A DNA stretch of 36,274 nt, taken from assembly GCA_965662565.1 (NCBI GenBank), contig CBFIHS010000019.1, positions 1 to 36,274 on the forward strand, given 5' to 3'. Under the pieces are notes generated by a model. It ran no database searches, was not told the origin of the DNA, and worked only from the letters and a program-made list of their open reading frames with translations. Position numbers and translations under genes: made by a program. Positions within the stretch are counted from its first letter, which is position 1. Every line of letters starts with the position of its first letter. This DNA comes from UBA5109 sp965662565 (GTDB lineage Bacteria; Pseudomonadota; Gammaproteobacteria; Pseudomonadales; Pseudohongiellaceae). Below, piece by piece: positions 18,153 to 26,338 of this stretch.

Positions 18153-19001
18153 TTACTCTTTTTTATCGTCTTCAAGTTCTTGTAAAGATTTATCTGTTTC
18201 AGTCTCTTTTTCTAGAGCGACACTTTCTGAAGTAGACTCAACATCAGTTTCCTGCTCTGACGACTCAGCCTCTATTTCTTCATCGGAATTTTCATCTAAA
18301 TCTAACTCTTGGATACCTAAAATCTCATCAATAGAACGCGTGCCTATGGCAGCAGCTGCGAGTTCCTCTTCGTCAGCAACAACTACTTCATCTTCTTGTG
18401 CTTCTTCTGGGAATTCTAATACTTTGCTAACCGGCGCTTCTTCATCCAGGGTTAATTCCTGATTGGGATTCTCTAGATCTCTAATCTCATTTAGCGCAGG
18501 CAATTCATCCAGATTTTTTATATTAAAATAATCTAAAAATTCACGAGTTGATGCGTACATTGCTGGACGACCTGGAACATCTCTATGCCCAACCACTCTG
18601 ACCCAGTCTCTTTCCAGAAGCGTTCTAACAATGCTCGAGCTTACTGCAACACCTCTGATTTTTTCTATGTCACCGCGAGTAATTGGTTGGCGATAGGCTA
18701 TGATGGCAAGGGTTTCCAATAAGGCTCTAGAGTAGCGTTGAGGTTTTTCTTCCCATAAACGACCAATCCAATCGCTGTGTTCCTGGCGTACCTGAAAACG
18801 GTAGCCAGAAGCTACTTCTTTAAGCTCATAACCTCTACCTTCACAACTCTTCTCTATCTCAAGTAAAGCAGCTTTTAAGACATTTCTCTCCGGCCGCTCT
18901 TCATCCGTAAAGATATTGGCAATCTTATCGAGAGATAAAGGTTTACCTGCCGTCAGTAAAAGGCCTTCAATAATCTGCCTTATTTTTTCTTCATCATTCA
19001 T
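18153..19001 (-). CDS. scpB: Segregation and condensation protein B
   Basis: The first 180 residues are the winged-helix pair of ScpB (QIIEGLLLTAGKPLSL, then LETLAIIAYRQPITRGDIEKIRGV). The protein dimerises and binds ScpA and SMC in chromosome condensation. The last 100 residues are strongly acidic, low-complexity and probably disordered, giving 282 aa against about 200 in the minimal family. It overlaps scpA by 4 bp (ATGA), so translation is coupled. Confidence 0.94.
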   Translation of the reverse strand: MNDEEKIRQIIEGLLLTAGKPLSLDKIANIFTDEERPERNVLKAALLEIEKSCEGRGYELKEVASGYRFQVRQEHSDWIGRLWEEKPQRYSRALLETLAIIAYRQPITRGDIEKIRGVAVSSSIVRTLLERDWVRVVGHRDVPGRPAMYASTREFLDYFNIKNLDELPALNEIRDLENPNQELTLDEEAPVSKVLEFPEEAQEDEVVVADEEELAAAAIGTRSIDEILGIQELDLDENSDEEIEAESSEQETDVESTSESVALEKETETDKSLQELEDDKKE

Positions 19002-19912
19002 GTACTTTTTGCCTTAATATGAATCGGCGCAAAAGGTTCACTCTGCGCCAACTCTATCAGTGATTCTTTAATCAATTCCATTACAGCTAAAAAGGTCACT
19101 ACGACACCTAATCGGCCTTCATCTTTCATTATCAGTGTGCTTAATTGGGTAAATTGCTTATCGCTTATTCTTAATAATATTTGCGACATCTTTTCTCTGG
19201 TGGATAAAGAGTCCGAACGAATATGATGATGCCCTTGTAGATCAGTACGACGCAAGACATCAGCAAATGCCAGCAGCACTTCCTGCAAATCCACTTGCGG
19301 TAAAGGAACTTCTTTTTCCATGAGCGGTGCTTCCGCAGAGGCTAGATGCAAGTCTCTTTGTAGTCTTGGCATTTCGTCGATTTTCTCAGCGGCATCCCGA
19401 TAGCGCTCATACTCTTGCAAGCGCCTGATTAGTTGCGCTCTAGGATCTTCTTCATCCTCTTCGTCTTCTTCATTCCTAGGGAGCAAGAACCTGGATTTAA
19501 TCTCGGCCAACATAGCGGCCATAACCAGATACTCGGCCGCCAACTCAAATTGAGCTGCTTCCATAAGCTCAACATAAGCAATGTATTGAGCTGTAATTTG
19601 TGCAATATTTATCTCGAGGATATCGATGTTTTGTCGGCGAATTAGGTAAAGTAGAAGGTCTAGAGGTCCTTCAAAAGCCTCTAAAAATACTTCTAGAGCA
19701 TCGGGCGGAATATAAAGGTCTTTTGGAAGATCCGTTACGGCTTGTCCAGCGACAAAGGCAAAAGGCATTTCTGCCTGCTGGGAGCTTTGTTCTGCTCTCG
19801 CTTTTTCTAGCAGGCTAGCCCCAACACCAACAGAATCTGTCTCACCAGTCTCTGCAATGTTCTGTTTTGATAGCGGCTCTGCAGCTGTGTCTGTTACTGG
19901 GTCATCACTCAT
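18998..19912 (-). CDS. scpA: Segregation and condensation protein A
   Basis: A 304-aa kleisin that links the SMC heads with ScpB. The core FEGPLDLLLYLIRRQNIDIL is unmistakable and is followed by the helical middle and a C-terminal winged helix (VTFLAVMELIK). The first 75 residues are a polar, probably flexible extension. A short acidic run (EEDEEDEED) sits mid-chain. The gene begins 4 bp after trpS stops. Confidence 0.94.
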   Translation of the reverse strand: MSDDPVTDTAAEPLSKQNIAETGETDSVGVGASLLEKARAEQSSQQAEMPFAFVAGQAVTDLPKDLYIPPDALEVFLEAFEGPLDLLLYLIRRQNIDILEINIAQITAQYIAYVELMEAAQFELAAEYLVMAAMLAEIKSRFLLPRNEEDEEDEEDPRAQLIRRLQEYERYRDAAEKIDEMPRLQRDLHLASAEAPLMEKEVPLPQVDLQEVLLAFADVLRRTDLQGHHHIRSDSLSTREKMSQILLRISDKQFTQLSTLIMKDEGRLGVVVTFLAVMELIKESLIELAQSEPFAPIHIKAKST

Positions 19913-19916
19913 AAGA

Positions 19917-21131
19917 TTATCGGTAATTTAGTCCCATAGCTTGGCGCACGTCATCCAAAGTTTCTTTAGCCACTTCGCGCGCATTCTCAGACCCTTCAAC
20001 AATGATTGCTTTGACAGCAGAAGGATTATCTTCGTATTGCTGAGCTCTTTCTTTAATTGGTTTTAACTCCTCAATAATTGCGTCAATAATTGGCTTTTTA
20101 CACTCTAAACAGCCTATACCAGCACTGCGGCAACCTTTTTGTGCCCATTCTTGCGTACTCTCATCAGAATAGACCTCATGAAATTGCCATACCGGACATT
20201 TTTCGGGATCACCTGGGTCGGTTAAACGCACCCTAGCAGGGTCAGTGGGCATCGTTTTAAGCTTCTTCATGATGTCATCTTCGCTTTCACGCAAACCGAT
20301 AATATTGTTATACGACTTAGACATTTTTCTACCATCTAAACCCGGCATTTTTGGAGCTTTTGTCAGTAAAGATTGAGGTTCAGCCAAGATCATCTTGCCG
20401 CCACCTTCTATATAACCAAACAGACGCTCTCGATCACCCAAGGCGATATTCTGCTGCTCTTTTAAGAGCGCTTGTGCCCTAAGTAAAGCTTCCTGATCTC
20501 CTTCTTCCTGATAACGTTTACGTAAAGAGGTATAAAGCTTAGCTGCTTTTTTTCCCATCTTTTTGATCGCAGCCTCAGCTATCTCTTCAAAGTCTGGCTC
20601 TCTGCCATAAAGGTGGTTGAAGCGCCGAGCAACTTCACGCGTAAATTCAACATGAGCAACTTGATCGGCCCCAACTGGAACGAAGCCTGCACGATATATC
20701 AAAATATCTGCACTTTGTAACAAGGGGTAACCAAGAAAACCATAGGTAGCAAGATCTCTATCATTAAGGTTTTCCTGCATATCTTTATAGCTAGGCACTC
20801 TCTCAAGCCAACCCAATGGGGTCATCATAGAAAGCAAAAGATGTAATTCAGCATGCTCAGGAACTTTTGACTGAATAAATAGGGTTGCCGCGCTTGGACT
20901 CACACCAGCAGCCAACCAATCAATAACCATATCCCAAACACTCTCTTCAATTAGCTGAGGGTTATCGTAATGGGTAGTCAATGCATGCCAGTCAGCCACA
21001 AAGAAAAAACACTCATACTCGTGCTGTAATTCAACCCAGTTCTTTATAACTCCGTGATAATGCCCTAAATGTAGGCGCCCGGTTGGACGCATTCCTGACA
21101 ATACTCGCTGTTGCGAATCTACTGAACTCAA
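19917..21131 (-). CDS. trpS: Tryptophanyl-tRNA synthetase
   Basis: A class I synthetase of 404 aa. The HIGH motif is HLGH (21-24, TGRLHLGHYHG) and KMSKS is intact (LDGRKMSKSYNN). It is longer than the 334-aa E. coli enzyme because of a charged insertion before KMSKS (roughly residues 185-250, rich in Lys, Arg and Glu); similar long forms occur in Pseudomonas. It probably leads the trpS-scpA-scpB-rluB unit. Confidence 0.95.
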   Translation of the reverse strand: MSSVDSQQRVLSGMRPTGRLHLGHYHGVIKNWVELQHEYECFFFVADWHALTTHYDNPQLIEESVWDMVIDWLAAGVSPSAATLFIQSKVPEHAELHLLLSMMTPLGWLERVPSYKDMQENLNDRDLATYGFLGYPLLQSADILIYRAGFVPVGADQVAHVEFTREVARRFNHLYGREPDFEEIAEAAIKKMGKKAAKLYTSLRKRYQEEGDQEALLRAQALLKEQQNIALGDRERLFGYIEGGGKMILAEPQSLLTKAPKMPGLDGRKMSKSYNNIIGLRESEDDIMKKLKTMPTDPARVRLTDPGDPEKCPVWQFHEVYSDESTQEWAQKGCRSAGIGCLECKKPIIDAIIEELKPIKERAQQYEDNPSAVKAIIVEGSENAREVAKETLDDVRQAMGLNYR

Positions 21132-21273
21132 GTCTTATTCCCCGACTGCCAACTTCTCTGATAATAAGGAGATACTAATTCAAATGAATGGCGCGCTTGA
21201 TTTGTATCTAAGTTTGTTAAGCATTATAACTAGTTTTTAGGTAAGGGTGGCAGAATAATCACCGCTCATACGT

Positions 21274-21891
21274 TTAAAAATGGCTTGCATCCGCTTTGCC
21301 GGTTCGCAGAACTCTTGGTTCTCTTTCAACCAAATCAACGACCGTCGTAGCCTCTAGGCCGCAAAAGCCGGAATCAATAATCAGATCAACAGCATGCCCT
21401 AACTCCGCTTTAATATCTTCAACATCATTCGGCGGCATTTCCTCGCCTGGCATGATCAATGTACTACTAAGAATCGGTTCATTTAGCTCACCTAATAAAG
21501 AAGTGACCACAGCATGCTTTGGTATTCGAATACCAATAGTTTTTCGTTTTGGATGCATTAATAGGCGTGGCACTTCCGAGGTTGCTTTCAAAATGAAAGT
21601 ATAAGCATCTGGGGTATAAGCCTTCAGCAGGCGATAGGCACTGTTATCAACTCTGGCATAAAGCGAAATTTCAGATAAGTCTCTACATACAAGAGTGAAA
21701 TTGTGTTTTGAGTCCAGCTGTCGAATACGGGATATTCTTTGCAGAGCAGCTTTATTACCTAGACTACAGCCCAAGGCATAAGCAGAATCTGTCGGGTAAA
21801 TAATCACGCCACCATCTCTAAGCACATCCACAGCTTGTCGAATTAATCTAAGCTGAGGGTTATCAGCATGTATCTCTAAAATCTTTGCCAT
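21274..21891 (-). CDS. yciO: YciO-type Sua5/YrdC family protein
   Basis: A 205-aa YrdC-fold protein with the KxR/SxN-type binding site of the family (GGVIIYPTDSAYALGC, then KTIGIRIP). YrdC/Sua5 enzymes make threonylcarbamoyl-AMP for tRNA t6A. The YciO subgroup has the same fold, but its activity in cells is debated. The length and the position beside trpS/scpA and yciB match YciO rather than TsaC. It is divergent from yciB across 87 bp. Confidence 0.88.
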   Translation of the reverse strand: MAKILEIHADNPQLRLIRQAVDVLRDGGVIIYPTDSAYALGCSLGNKAALQRISRIRQLDSKHNFTLVCRDLSEISLYARVDNSAYRLLKAYTPDAYTFILKATSEVPRLLMHPKRKTIGIRIPKHAVVTSLLGELNEPILSSTLIMPGEEMPPNDVEDIKAELGHAVDLIIDSGFCGLEATTVVDLVEREPRVLRTGKADASHF

Positions 21892-21978
21892 TGTTTCTCC
21901 ACATAAGCAAAGCGCAGATTATCATAGCCAGCACCTAAGAGTGGCGACTTTTAAGCATATATCCACTAGAATGGTTCT

Positions 21979-22596
21979 ATGAAACAGTTATTAGACTACA
22001 TACCCCTAATCTTTTTCTTCATTGTTTATAAGATGGAAGAAAGAGTCATACAAATTGGCTCCTACTCCTATAACTTTGGTGGGATTTTTAGCGCAACTGA
22101 GATTTTGGTTCTTAGTTCAATTTTAGTCTATGGTGCTTTATATCTTGTTAATAAAAAATTGGAAAGAACGCAACTTATTACTTTAGTCGCCGTGTTGATA
22201 TTTTGCTCTTTCACAATTATCTTCAGAGAAGAAGCTATTCTCAAATGGAAGGCCCCAGTTGTTAACTGGATTTTTGCGGCTATTTTCTTAGGCACTCATT
22301 TCTTTTCTTCCAAAAATGCTACACAGTTGATGCTTGAACATGCCGTCACTATGCCTAATGAGGCTTGGCGCAAACTTAATTTCGCTTGGGCTTTCTTTTT
22401 TCTATTTTTAGGAACACTCAACCTTTTTGTTGCTTTTACTTTTCATGAGTACTGGGTGGATTTCAAAGTATTTGGCAGCATGGGACTTATCTTCTTGTTT
22501 ATAATCGCGCAAAGCTTTTACCTAATGCCTTACCTACAAGATGACGATAAGACCAAGCCCGAAGAAACCAGTGACACTGAAAAAACTTCAGCTTAG
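21979..22596 (+). CDS. yciB: YciB, inner-membrane septation protein A
   Basis: A 205-aa protein with five or so hydrophobic helices and the family landmarks: LLDYIPLIFFFIVYKM at the N-terminus, then FREEAILKWKAPVV, LNFAWAFFFLFLGTLNLFVAF and VDFKVFG. YciB is an inner-membrane protein tied to cell-envelope synthesis and septation. The C-terminal 20 residues are a charged tail. The gene is divergent from yciO, as in related genomes. Confidence 0.93.
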   Translation: MKQLLDYIPLIFFFIVYKMEERVIQIGSYSYNFGGIFSATEILVLSSILVYGALYLVNKKLERTQLITLVAVLIFCSFTIIFREEAILKWKAPVVNWIFAAIFLGTHFFSSKNATQLMLEHAVTMPNEAWRKLNFAWAFFFLFLGTLNLFVAFTFHEYWVDFKVFGSMGLIFLFIIAQSFYLMPYLQDDDKTKPEETSDTEKTSA

Positions 22597-22612
22597 TTTA
22601 TTCTTAAGCGCT

Positions 22613-23230
22613 TTAGTCAGTTAATGCTGGTTTAAGATTTGGAAACCTTTCATCCAGAATCGTATTCCATTGATACACTCTATCTGCATACCTTTCTAAG
22701 TGCCCTTTGGCATCCCCTTCTATTTTGATAGAAATAATCTGATCTCCTCGTTGTATTTGTCGAATAAATTCTCGACCCGAAATTATTTTGCCAAATACAG
22801 TGTGTAAATTATTCAAATGAGGGGTCGCAAGATGAGTAATAAAAAACTGACTGCCATTAGTATTGGGCCCTGAATTAGCCATTGATAAGATTCCATCTTG
22901 GTTATGACGCATGCGAATTTCATCCTCAAACTCATAACCCGGTCCACCGGTCCCATCACCAAAAGGATCTCCACCTTGAGCCATAAAATCCTCTACAACA
23001 CGATGAAAGGTTAAGCCATCGTAATATCCTCGCGACACGAGATTGACAAAGTTGGCTATGGTTAGAGGTGCTACAGATTTATAAAGAAGAAATTCCATGG
23101 ATCCTTTATCTGTTTCAATAACCGCATACAGTTCATTAGGATTTTTTTCTTGAGCCATGAGCTGAGTATTTAGACAAATCGTCAACATCAAGCTGAAAGT
23201 TAGAGCGACAGAATTAAGCAGTGTGCGCAT
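22613..23230 (-). CDS. Exported cyclophilin-type peptidyl-prolyl cis-trans isomerase
   Basis: A signal peptide (residues 1 to about 26, ending LMAQ) is followed by a complete cyclophilin domain: FHRVVEDFMAQGGDP holds the catalytic Arg, and SQFFITHLATPHLNNLHTVFGKII completes the site. It catalyses proline isomerisation, most likely in the periplasm like PpiA. A GGGG stretch precedes the ATG. The gene is convergent with yciB, with only 16 bp between stops. Confidence 0.9.
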   Translation of the reverse strand: MRTLLNSVALTFSLMLTICLNTQLMAQEKNPNELYAVIETDKGSMEFLLYKSVAPLTIANFVNLVSRGYYDGLTFHRVVEDFMAQGGDPFGDGTGGPGYEFEDEIRMRHNQDGILSMANSGPNTNGSQFFITHLATPHLNNLHTVFGKIISGREFIRQIQRGDQIISIKIEGDAKGHLERYADRVYQWNTILDERFPNLKPALTD

Positions 23231-23328
23231 TTTATTTCCCCTACAAATAATTAGTTATAACAATCTTGGCTCTATAGTTAAGCTATTATAAAAGCATTAT
23301 CAGAACAATAAAGTGATATTCGAAAAAT

Positions 23329-24159
23329 CTAACTCATAGTATCTAGGTACTTAGTTATGGCCTTCACCATTGGTTTCATGAAATAAGTTCTTTCAGGCAT
23401 GATTTCTACATTTATACCATTTTCAAGCAATAGCTCTTTAACGACTGGTCCCACTGCTGCAACTCTTGTTTTCTCTAAGCCCTTAAGCAGATTTTGCTCT
23501 AGGCTTCGGCTTTTCACAACCTGCAACAACCTCTTAACTTGGGGCTGAGAAGTAAAAGCAATCACGTCAATCTCTCCAGACTCCATCTGCTGAATAAGTT
23601 TAATCACCTTCTCCTCTTCAAGTTTAGTGGCATAAATATAAGGTGCAACCGCTTTAACTATGGCCCCACGTGCTTGAATATAGGAAATTAATTTTAAATT
23701 TGGCTCTTCACCATAAAGCTGAACGGCTAGCACTTTACCAGAAAGCTCCAACTGATCTAGAGTAGCAATCACTCCATCAGTAGTTGGAGATCTTGCATCT
23801 AGATCTCGGTTTAGACCCAATTCTCTTAACACACGATTAGGCTTAGGCCCTCGACATAAGCTAGAAACCTTTGTTAGCGCATCAATAAAAGCGGCCTTTA
23901 TGCCATTGGACTCAGCGAGACTAAGTAAACGCCTTAAGCCTTCACCGGTAAGCAAAACAAGTATATCTGGAGGGCTAGAAATAAAATCCTCAATCCACTT
24001 TAAAATTGGCTCCGGGTCTGGGGCATCTAGAATTGTCATCATTGGCACAGAGACAACTCTAGCTCCTCGCTTTTCAAGAATTTGAGTTAATAGAGTAAGC
24101 TGCCTATTTTCGGGGATAGCGACAACCCGCCCTACCAAAGTACTTTCTTCTGATGTCAT
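23329..24159 (-). CDS. HemD-like uroporphyrinogen-III synthase
   Basis: A 276-aa protein with the two-lobed uroporphyrinogen-III synthase pattern: RQLTLLTQILEKRGARVVSVP at the start, VLLTGEGLRRL, then IDVIAFTSQPQVKRLL and VAAVGPVVKELLLENGI. Such enzymes close the tetrapyrrole ring for haem and sirohaem. It is not next to hemC, where the housekeeping hemD is usually found, and instead neighbours molybdenum cofactor genes. That hints at a second copy serving sirohaem and nitrate/nitrite assimilation, but nothing in the sequence proves it. A GAGAG precedes the ATG. It faces away from the 45-codon gene at 24543. Confidence 0.78.
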   Translation of the reverse strand: MTSEESTLVGRVVAIPENRQLTLLTQILEKRGARVVSVPMMTILDAPDPEPILKWIEDFISSPPDILVLLTGEGLRRLLSLAESNGIKAAFIDALTKVSSLCRGPKPNRVLRELGLNRDLDARSPTTDGVIATLDQLELSGKVLAVQLYGEEPNLKLISYIQARGAIVKAVAPYIYATKLEEEKVIKLIQQMESGEIDVIAFTSQPQVKRLLQVVKSRSLEQNLLKGLEKTRVAAVGPVVKELLLENGINVEIMPERTYFMKPMVKAITKYLDTMS

Positions 24160-24238
24160 AAATTACTCTCGATAAATCCAAGTAAGCAATAATCTCGTAT
24201 TACCTACGATTTTGATAGAAAAAAGCCTTACCGGAAGA

Positions 24239-24487
24239 AAAGTAACACTTTTAATCTTTCTCCCTATTTAGTCCGTAGAGATTGATGGAATTCACATTTT
24301 TCGTTACCTTTAAGTGTTACCATTTCATTCTGAAAAACAACAGACTTAATGGGACGCATTAAAGAAAGGTGGTAGAGAGACTTCTAACAGCTCTCAAAAC
24401 CAAGCATAAAAAGTAACAAATCAGGAAATAGTGTGAATTTAATTCACAAAGTGTTACCTTTTTTTATTTTTATATGTTACCATGACC
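24239..24487. promoter_or_regulatory. Array of GTTACC boxes in a 383-bp divergent intergenic region
   Basis: The stretch 24160-24542 has no gene. Within it GTTACC occurs at 24303-24308, 24316-24321, 24453-24458 and 24476-24481 on the plus strand, and GTTAC on the minus strand at 24246-24242 and 24417-24413. The 10-mer AAGTGTTACC is exact at 24312-24321 and 24449-24458, and 9 of 10 match at 24250-24241 on the minus strand. Paired spacings are 13 and 23 bp. The boxes could bind one regulator acting on both the HemD-like gene and the 45-codon gene. I do not recognise the regulator. Confidence 0.45.
24432..24448. promoter_or_regulatory. 17-bp inverted repeat, candidate operator
   Basis: TGTGAATT-T-AATTCACA is a perfect inverted repeat with 8-bp arms and one centre base. 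It resembles a CRP/FNR-type site (TGTGA...TCACA) but has 7 rather than 6 bases between half-sites. It abuts the AAGTGTTACC box at 24449 and lies 95 bp upstream of the 45-codon gene's start. Confidence 0.45.
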
Positions 24488-24542
24488 TCAGTTTTACAAG
24501 AAACGAATTAAACCATCCGACATTCTTACAAGGAGCACTCCG

Positions 24543-24680
24543 GTGAAAACAGAAGTATTGAACATTATAGATAAAGATATTGAAGACAACGAAACACTAA
24601 CTGAATATATCAAAACAGCTTTAAGCACACTGGCTGTATTGGTAGTTCCAGTATTAGCCCTTTGGGCATCATTTGCTTAA
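24543..24680 (+). CDS. 45-aa single-span membrane protein, unknown function
   Basis: I found this small frame by eye. A strong AAGGAG (24530-24535) lies 7 nt before a GTG start, followed by 45 codons and TAA (24678-24680). The first 22 residues are polar and acidic (KTEVLNIIDKDIEDNETL). The rest forms one hydrophobic helix (about residues 26-45, ALSTLAVLVVPVLALWASFA), so it should sit in the inner membrane with an acidic cytoplasmic or periplasmic head. Two hairpin terminators follow directly. I recognise no family. Strong SD, own terminators and a box-rich upstream region make it a likely real gene, standing alone between the HemD-like gene and moaB. No classical -10/-35 pair was found. Confidence 0.7.
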   Translation: MKTEVLNIIDKDIEDNETLTEYIKTALSTLAVLVVPVLALWASFA

Positions 24681-24696
24681 TCGGTACTAGATTTAT

Positions 24697-24743
24697 ACAA
24701 GCTTGATGAATAGCTTCCCCCCTATTTTAATCAAGCTTGTTTT
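24697..24743 (+). terminator. Intrinsic terminator after the 45-codon gene
   Basis: ACAAGCTTGAT (24697-24707) pairs with ATCAAGCTTGT (24730-24740), an 11-bp stem that can continue inward with AATAG/CTATT. TTTT ends it. It starts 17 bp after the stop at 24680. Confidence 0.7.
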
Positions 24744-24760
24744 AAAGAAAATTCCCTTAT

Positions 24761-24812
24761 ACGCAGCCTGCTAGAGTCATCCCCTTCTTTTTTCTCAGGC
24801 TGCGTTTTTTTT
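24761..24812 (+). terminator. Second intrinsic terminator, plus direction
   Basis: ACGCAGCCTG (24761-24770) pairs with CAGGCTGCGT (24796-24805), followed by eight T (24805-24812). The T-run is on the plus strand, so it backs up the first terminator rather than ending moaB transcription, although the hairpin lies only 8 bp from the moaB stop. Confidence 0.75.
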
Positions 24813-24820
24813 CTCAGAAT

Positions 24821-25348
24821 TTAAACCCTAGATTGATTGATTCTTCCGACAAAGTTGCAAGGCTTGTGTTGGCTATCCAGTTGCTCAGCGATCACCCCTT
24901 CCCAGGCAGTCTTACAAGCACCAGTTGAACCTGGCATACAGAAAATTACCGTGTCATTACTAATTCCCGCAAATGCTCTAGACTGTATGGTAGAAGAACC
25001 AATCTCTTGATATGACAAGGCTCTAAATAACTCACCAAAACCGTCAATCGTCGAATCCAGCAAAGGACTTATAGCAACTACAGTATTATCTCTAAGAGTA
25101 AAGCCAGTACCACCAGTTAGCAAAATCGCTTGCACACCATCATCTGCGATGAGATTGGCTACTAAAGCACGCAGCCGATACAAATCATCTTTGCAAATAT
25201 GCTTCTCTACTAGCTTATGACCAGCTTGGTTTAATGCACTCACCAAAAAGCCACCAGAAGTATCATTCTCTTCAGTACGTGTATCCGATACTGTCACAAC
25301 GGCAATATTTACTGGAATGAAATCGTTTTGAGCCTTGTTACCAACCAT
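24821..25348 (-). CDS. moaB: Molybdenum cofactor biosynthesis protein MoaB
   Basis: A 175-aa MoaB/MogA-fold protein with VTVSDTRTEENDTSG near the N-terminus, the molybdopterin-binding LLTGGTGFTLRDNT and FCMPGSTGACK. Members adenylylate or otherwise process molybdopterin before molybdenum insertion; in some bacteria MoaB takes the MogA role. It is 6 bp downstream of moaA, one operon. Confidence 0.93.
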   Translation of the reverse strand: MVGNKAQNDFIPVNIAVVTVSDTRTEENDTSGGFLVSALNQAGHKLVEKHICKDDLYRLRALVANLIADDGVQAILLTGGTGFTLRDNTVVAISPLLDSTIDGFGELFRALSYQEIGSSTIQSRAFAGISNDTVIFCMPGSTGACKTAWEGVIAEQLDSQHKPCNFVGRINQSRV

Positions 25349-25354
25349 TCGTTT

Positions 25355-26338
25355 TTAGCCCCCTGTCATACTCATAAACCTCACAATCTGAGGTTCTTCT
25401 TCATCATAAAAATAATGTCTCAAAGGTTTAATATCCATTGCCTCCACAATTGCTTGTTTGAGAGTGTTCTCAGTATCAGAGCCTCCTCTTAACAAGGCCC
25501 TTAAATCAGTAGAATACTCATTGCCCAGGCATAAGAGTAAACGCCCCTCTACAGTGACCCGAACCCGATTACATGTTTCGCAAAAGTTATGAGAAACAGG
25601 TGAGATAAAGCCTACCTTAGTCTCACAACCATCAATTTGATAATACCGAGATGGTCCTGCGGTAGTCATTTCAATGGGGCTAATAGTAAAGTTTTGTTGA
25701 ACCCTCTCTCTGACCTCTTCATTGGAAACCATTGTGTCCAACCTTTCATGGTCACTGATGCTTCCAAGAGGCATTTCTTCGATAAAGGCAATATTGATAC
25801 CAAGCCCAATGGCATATTCCAGTAAGCTCAGAATTTCATCATCATTCTTTCCGCGTAAAATGACTGAATTCAAACGTAAACTATCGAAGCCAACAGCCAC
25901 CGCTTTTTCAATGCCTTTTAATACTTGAGATAAGTTTCCAGTACGAGTCATAGCTTTGAATCTATCACTATCCAGACTATCAAGGCTGATATTGATACGA
26001 TTTACCCCGGCGTCTTTCAGAGGTTGCGCGAGTTTTTCAAGCTGAGAGCCATTGGTCGTTAGTAAGAGCTCTTCCAAACCAGGTAACAGGCCAATTTTTT
26101 CGATCAACTCCATAGCATTCCTACGAACTAAAGGCTCACCACCCGTTAAGCGGATCTTCTTAGCACCTAATTCTGTAAATGCTTGCGCAACTTTATATAT
26201 CTCTTCTAGGCTAAGCACCTCTTTACGAGGAAGAAAGGTCATTTCTTCGGACATGCAATAAACACAACGAAAGTCGCAGCGATCAGTCAAAGATAGCCGC
26301 ACATAATCAATATGACGACCATGTTTATCTACTAGCAT
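25355..26338 (-). CDS. moaA: GTP 3',8-cyclase MoaA (radical SAM)
   Basis: The enzyme starts molybdopterin synthesis from GTP. The radical-SAM cluster is CDFRCVYC (C21, C25, C28), the second 4Fe-4S site is C253, C256 and C270 (CETCNRVR...CLG), and the essential C-terminal Gly-Gly is present (MTGG). The frame is open to 26371 with a TTG, and an ATG lies at 26356. The ATG at 26338 has AGGA just upstream and gives the family start MLVDKHGRHIDYVRLS, 327 aa, so I use it. Confidence 0.93.
   Translation of the reverse strand: MLVDKHGRHIDYVRLSLTDRCDFRCVYCMSEEMTFLPRKEVLSLEEIYKVAQAFTELGAKKIRLTGGEPLVRRNAMELIEKIGLLPGLEELLLTTNGSQLEKLAQPLKDAGVNRINISLDSLDSDRFKAMTRTGNLSQVLKGIEKAVAVGFDSLRLNSVILRGKNDDEILSLLEYAIGLGINIAFIEEMPLGSISDHERLDTMVSNEEVRERVQQNFTISPIEMTTAGPSRYYQIDGCETKVGFISPVSHNFCETCNRVRVTVEGRLLLCLGNEYSTDLRALLRGGSDTENTLKQAIVEAMDIKPLRHYFYDEEEPQIVRFMSMTGG

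Noticed and set aside
21184..21240. 18-codon plus-strand frame between trpS and yciO, with an AAGGAG upstream
   Set aside because: The spacing from AAGGAG to ATG is 12 nt and the frame is antisense to the trpS leader; the peptide has no distinctive feature. Noted only because the SD looks strong.
24432..24448. Calling the 17-bp palindrome a CRP site
   Set aside because: CRP sites have six bases between half-sites (TGTGA-N6-TCACA). This one has seven, so it is left as an unnamed operator.
24239..24487. Reading the GTTACC boxes as a CRISPR array or replication iterons
   Set aside because: The boxes are six bases long, unevenly spaced and on both strands, with no constant repeat of 25 bases or more, no cas genes and no replication protein nearby.
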